This document shows positions 5,135 through 6,645 of a stretch of 6,645 bases of DNA, in pieces. Source of the DNA: Phycisphaeraceae bacterium (GTDB lineage Bacteria; Planctomycetota; Phycisphaerae; Phycisphaerales; Phycisphaeraceae); the NCBI GenBank assembly GCA_029260695.1, contig JAJDCT010000433.1, positions 1 to 6,645 on the forward strand, given 5' to 3'. Every line of letters begins with the position of its first letter. The first letter of the stretch is position 1. Position numbers and translations under genes: made by a program. The notes beneath the pieces are model-generated. The model was not told the origin of the DNA. It was given only the letters and a program-made list of their open reading frames with translations, and did no database searches.

Positions 5135-5278
5135 GAACCCGCCCACCCTCATTCCCCGTTCATCTCCCCGAACGCATACACCCCCGATCTTGTTGTTGCC
5201 GAACTGGTTGGCGAGGAAGAGGAGGTGTTTAGGCAGAGGTTGGAAGCCTGGGGCGGGGTATTTTTTGATGACTTCGAT
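5135..5278. repeat. Partial duplicate of the NHL gene 3' end, copy 1
   Basis: This stretch aligns with 5672-5808 at high identity over its central part (for example CCGATCTTGTTGTTGCCGAA and GTTGGAAGCCTGGGGC are shared exactly). The colinear offset is 537 bases until the first gap. Copy 1 carries one extra C (run of five at 5181-5185 against four) and six extra bases within the FQP codons. Homology fades just past position 5278. Confidence 0.85.
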
Positions 5279-5302
5279 AAGATTTGGGGACATGCCCCTC
5301 AA
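5149..5302 (-). pseudogene. Frameshifted 3' remnant of an NHL-repeat (six-bladed propeller) gene
   Basis: The minus strand encodes IEVIKKYPAPGFQP, a two-residue insertion, then HLLFLANQFGNNKIG. These match IEVFRKYLAPGFQP and YLLFIANQFGNNKIG at the end of the intact NHL gene at 5686-6645. After KIG one extra C in a C run (5181-5185) breaks the frame. In the corrected frame the ending is VYAFGEMNGE followed by TGA (5149-5151), against VYAFGTMKGE followed by TAG in the intact copy. Only about 45 codons of the last propeller blade survive, and a stop (TAG, 5306-5308) closes the frame upstream. Read without correction, the frame runs on to 4958 through unrelated sequence. The conserved ending shows this was once a separate paralogous gene, now truncated and without function as a propeller. 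Confidence 0.8.
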
Positions 5303-5322
5303 TATCTATGGCCCGGGCGTGC

Positions 5323-5526
5323 TTACATCTTCATCCTATATAGCTTGACGCTCGTAACAATGACTCCGAGGATTGAAAGGGCGATGACATAGGGCAGTTC
5401 AAGCGCGATGCCAGACACAAGGCCCGCGATGCAGACAATCCTACCAATGGCCATATATCGTTTTCTCCAAGCACAGAACAGCGGCTCAGGATTTGGCTGG
5501 TCCTTGTTTGGTAGGTCTTCGTACAT
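5323..5526 (-). CDS. Small predicted two-helix membrane protein, function unknown
   Basis: This 67-residue protein does not belong to a family I recognise. Residues 1-24 are polar and Pro/Asn-rich, ending in the basic cluster WRKRY (20-24). Two adjacent hydrophobic stretches follow (about 30-44 and 45-61), divided near ELPY, and the basic tail KLYRMKM (61-67) ends the protein. This suggests a helical hairpin in the inner membrane with both ends in the cytoplasm. GGGG six bases before the ATG may act as a ribosome binding site. A good promoter (TTGACG-N16-GATAAT) lies upstream on the same strand, which supports a real gene. It is on the same strand as the NHL gene and the NHL remnant and sits between them. 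No out-of-frame shadow of a known gene explains it. Confidence 0.55.
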   Translation of the reverse strand: MYEDLPNKDQPNPEPLFCAWRKRYMAIGRIVCIAGLVSGIALELPYVIALSILGVIVTSVKLYRMKM

Positions 5527-5588
5527 GACACACCCCGTTTCTTTGAGTTCGAGTCGTCGAACCGTTTTTTCAAACGCAAGCAGACTTA

Positions 5589-5616
5589 ATTATCACCGAA
5601 CATGGAGTCGCGTCAA
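5589..5616 (-). promoter_or_regulatory. Sigma-70-type promoter for the 67-residue membrane protein
   Basis: On the minus strand, TTGACG (5616-5611) and GATAAT (5594-5589) are 16 bases apart, and each matches the consensus at five of six positions. Transcription would start near 5582, about 56 bases before the ATG at 5526. The site lies after the stop codon of the NHL gene, so the small gene can be expressed independently. Confidence 0.6.
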
Positions 5617-5643
5617 GGGTCTGAATGGGAGCGCGGAGCGGTG

Positions 5644-5673
5644 TCTATCCCTCGTTGTAGAGGCGGGGATAGA
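5644..5673. other. Inverted repeat just after the NHL gene
   Basis: TCTATCCC (5644-5651) and GGGATAGA (5666-5673) form a perfect 8-bp stem, with an inner loop that can add or swap CCTC/GAGG pairs. It begins 12 bases past the NHL stop codon on the minus strand. No T run follows on either strand, so it is not a standard intrinsic terminator. It may stabilise the 3' end of the mRNA or act with Rho. Confidence 0.5.
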
Positions 5674-5808
5674 ACTCACTCACATCTATTCACCCTTCAT
5701 CGTGCCGAAGGCATAGACCCCGATCTTGTTGTTGCCGAACTGGTTGGCTATGAACAGGAGGTATTTGGGTTGGAAGCCTGGGGCGAGGTATTTACGGAAG
5801 ACTTCGAT
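5672..5808. repeat. NHL gene 3' end duplicated at 5135-5278, copy 2
   Basis: This is the intact counterpart of the fragment at 5135-5278. It covers the last propeller-blade codons, the TAG stop (5686-5688) and about 14 bases beyond. Homology continuing past the stop codon, though weaker, shows that the two loci share descent and not only protein similarity. Confidence 0.8.
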
Positions 5809-6645
5809 GCTGGAGGTGTCGAGTGTGAGGCCTGCGGGTAGGCCCATGCCTTCGGGGCCGGTGGTTGCGCCGCCGAAGTAGAGGAGTGTTTTGCCTTGCG
5901 TGGTGAAGAGCTGGATGATTTCCCATTGTGAGTCGGCGACGTACATGACGCCTTCGGGGTCGATGGCGATGCCCTTGGGTCTTGCGAAGTATCCGGGACG
6001 GTCGCCGGGTTCGCCGATGAGTTTGAGCAGGTCGCCCTGGGGTGTGAAGACCTTGACGCTGCATTGCTCTGAGTCGACGACGTAGAGGTTGCCGTCGGGG
6101 CCGACGTCTAGGTTGGTCGGTGCGCGGAGCTGGTCGGGGTCCATGCCTTTGGAAGAAAAGCTGCGCAGGAGTTCGCCGGAGGACTTGGCCCAGACTTCGA
6201 TGGAGCCCTTCTTGATGTTGCAGACAAAGAGCTCGTCGCCGATGACAGCGAGGTCGATCGGTGTGCAGCGGGTGGGGTCGCCCATGGTGCGGATGAGTTG
6301 GTCGTTGGCGTCGAAGACGAAGACGGTGGCTTTCTGAGTATCGCAGATGTATTTGGTGCCGTCGGTGTCGATGGTGACGTTGACCGGGCCGAAGAAGGTG
6401 CCCTGCTCGCCGAGGCGTGCGTAGGTGTTGTTGGCCATGTCGTAGACGTGTACGACGTGGAGGGGGATATCGCAGACGTAGAGTTTGGCGTTGTGGACGG
6501 CGATGCCGTAGGGCCCGTGCATTTTGCCAAGAGCTTCTTGTTGCTCAGCGGAGCCGACGACGAAGTCGGCGAAGGAGCTCTTGGTGGTGACCCAGGACTC
6601 TGCGTCTGAGAAGCTGGTGAGGAACTGGAGCTTGGGGGGATCTGG
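5686..6645 (-). CDS. NHL-repeat six-bladed beta-propeller protein (5' end outside window)
   Basis: The frame is open from the window edge (6645) to TAG 5688-5686 and gives 319 residues. The true start lies beyond the window; the internal ATG at 6520-6522 is unlikely to be the start, because the 41 preceding residues (PPKLQFLTSFS and so on) match the usual lead-in of this family. Six NHL-type blades can be seen, each with a G-x-A/T-h-x-x-D/G-G-x-x-Y/F-h-x-D pattern: GPYGIAVHNAKLYVCD, GPVNVTIDTDGTKYICD, TPIDLAVIGDELFVCN, APTNLDVGPDGNLYVVD, RPKGIAIDPEGVMYVAD, and LPAGLTLD with LLFIANQFGNNKIGVYAF. Such propellers bind proteins or other ligands, and secreted forms are often encoded beside multihaem cytochromes. 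Here the four-haem cytochrome is 2.9 kb away on the other strand. Whether this one is exported cannot be told without its N-terminus. A degenerate paralogue fragment lies downstream. Confidence 0.9.
   Translation of the reverse strand, partial: PDPPKLQFLTSFSDAESWVTTKSSFADFVVGSAEQQEALGKMHGPYGIAVHNAKLYVCDIPLHVVHVYDMANNTYARLGEQGTFFGPVNVTIDTDGTKYICDTQKATVFVFDANDQLIRTMGDPTRCTPIDLAVIGDELFVCNIKKGSIEVWAKSSGELLRSFSSKGMDPDQLRAPTNLDVGPDGNLYVVDSEQCSVKVFTPQGDLLKLIGEPGDRPGYFARPKGIAIDPEGVMYVADSQWEIIQLFTTQGKTLLYFGGATTGPEGMGLPAGLTLDTSSIEVFRKYLAPGFQPKYLLFIANQFGNNKIGVYAFGTMKGE

Noticed and set aside
4958..5302. Minus-strand 114-codon frame taken as an intact gene
   Set aside because: Its first part is the frameshifted end of an NHL gene. 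The rest is read in the wrong frame past the original stop (5149-5151) and into unrelated sequence.
5792..6609. Other open frames overlapping the NHL gene
   Set aside because: They are low-complexity translations (Ser/Thr/Ala or Arg/His-rich) in other frames of a gene with six clear NHL blades.

Overview
The window looks like chromosomal DNA from a GC-rich, Gram-negative-type environmental bacterium. A member of the Planctomycetota (Phycisphaerae-like) is my best guess. That rests on the style of the proteins (a six-bladed NHL propeller, a small secreted doubled-CXXCH cytochrome, a CDF transporter with an E/N metal site) and on the presence of widespread intergenic repeat blocks. No taxonomic marker gene is complete, so the assignment is tentative.

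Layout from left to right. (1) Positions 2-139 hold the last codons of purC (SAICAR synthase), closed by a strong intrinsic terminator. (2) A cation diffusion facilitator (CDF) metal exporter runs 336-1337, followed by a tRNA-Pro(CGG) at 1389-1462. (3) About 390 bases without a gene lead to a possible sigma-54 promoter near 1854-1870, then a roughly 300-base GC-rich leader with several hairpins, then a secreted four-haem c-type cytochrome (2179-2784) with its own terminator. (4) Positions 2883-3192 form an imperfect palindromic repeat element containing two 72-base direct repeats. It belongs to the type of dispersed intergenic repeat that often yields spurious ORFs. (5) Positions 3193-3717 are non-coding as far as I can see. 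(6) A self-inhibited (class II) Fic AMP-transferase with a C-terminal winged helix lies at 3818-4987. It is preceded by a near-consensus promoter and two identical-architecture palindromic operators. (7) On the minus strand come a frameshifted 3' remnant of an NHL-repeat gene (about 5149-5302), a 67-residue membrane protein with its own promoter (5323-5526), and a larger NHL six-bladed propeller gene (5686 to beyond 6645) that runs out of the window at its 5' end.

How the parts relate. The purC, CDF and tRNA genes look like ordinary core chromosome. The cytochrome and the NHL propeller are typical of periplasmic or extracellular electron-transfer neighbourhoods, but here they are about 2.9 kb apart on opposite strands. 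The DNA between them is accessory in character: a repeat element, an AT-richer fic gene with private regulation, and a broken paralogue fragment. This suggests insertion and rearrangement inside a former cytochrome/NHL locus.

The most notable signal is the pair of TGTAAATA-N10-TATTTACA palindromes at the fic promoter. One of them covers the promoter spacer and -10 box, which predicts tight repression, possibly by the Fic protein's own winged helix. The long structured cytochrome leader and the duplicated NHL 3' end come next in interest.
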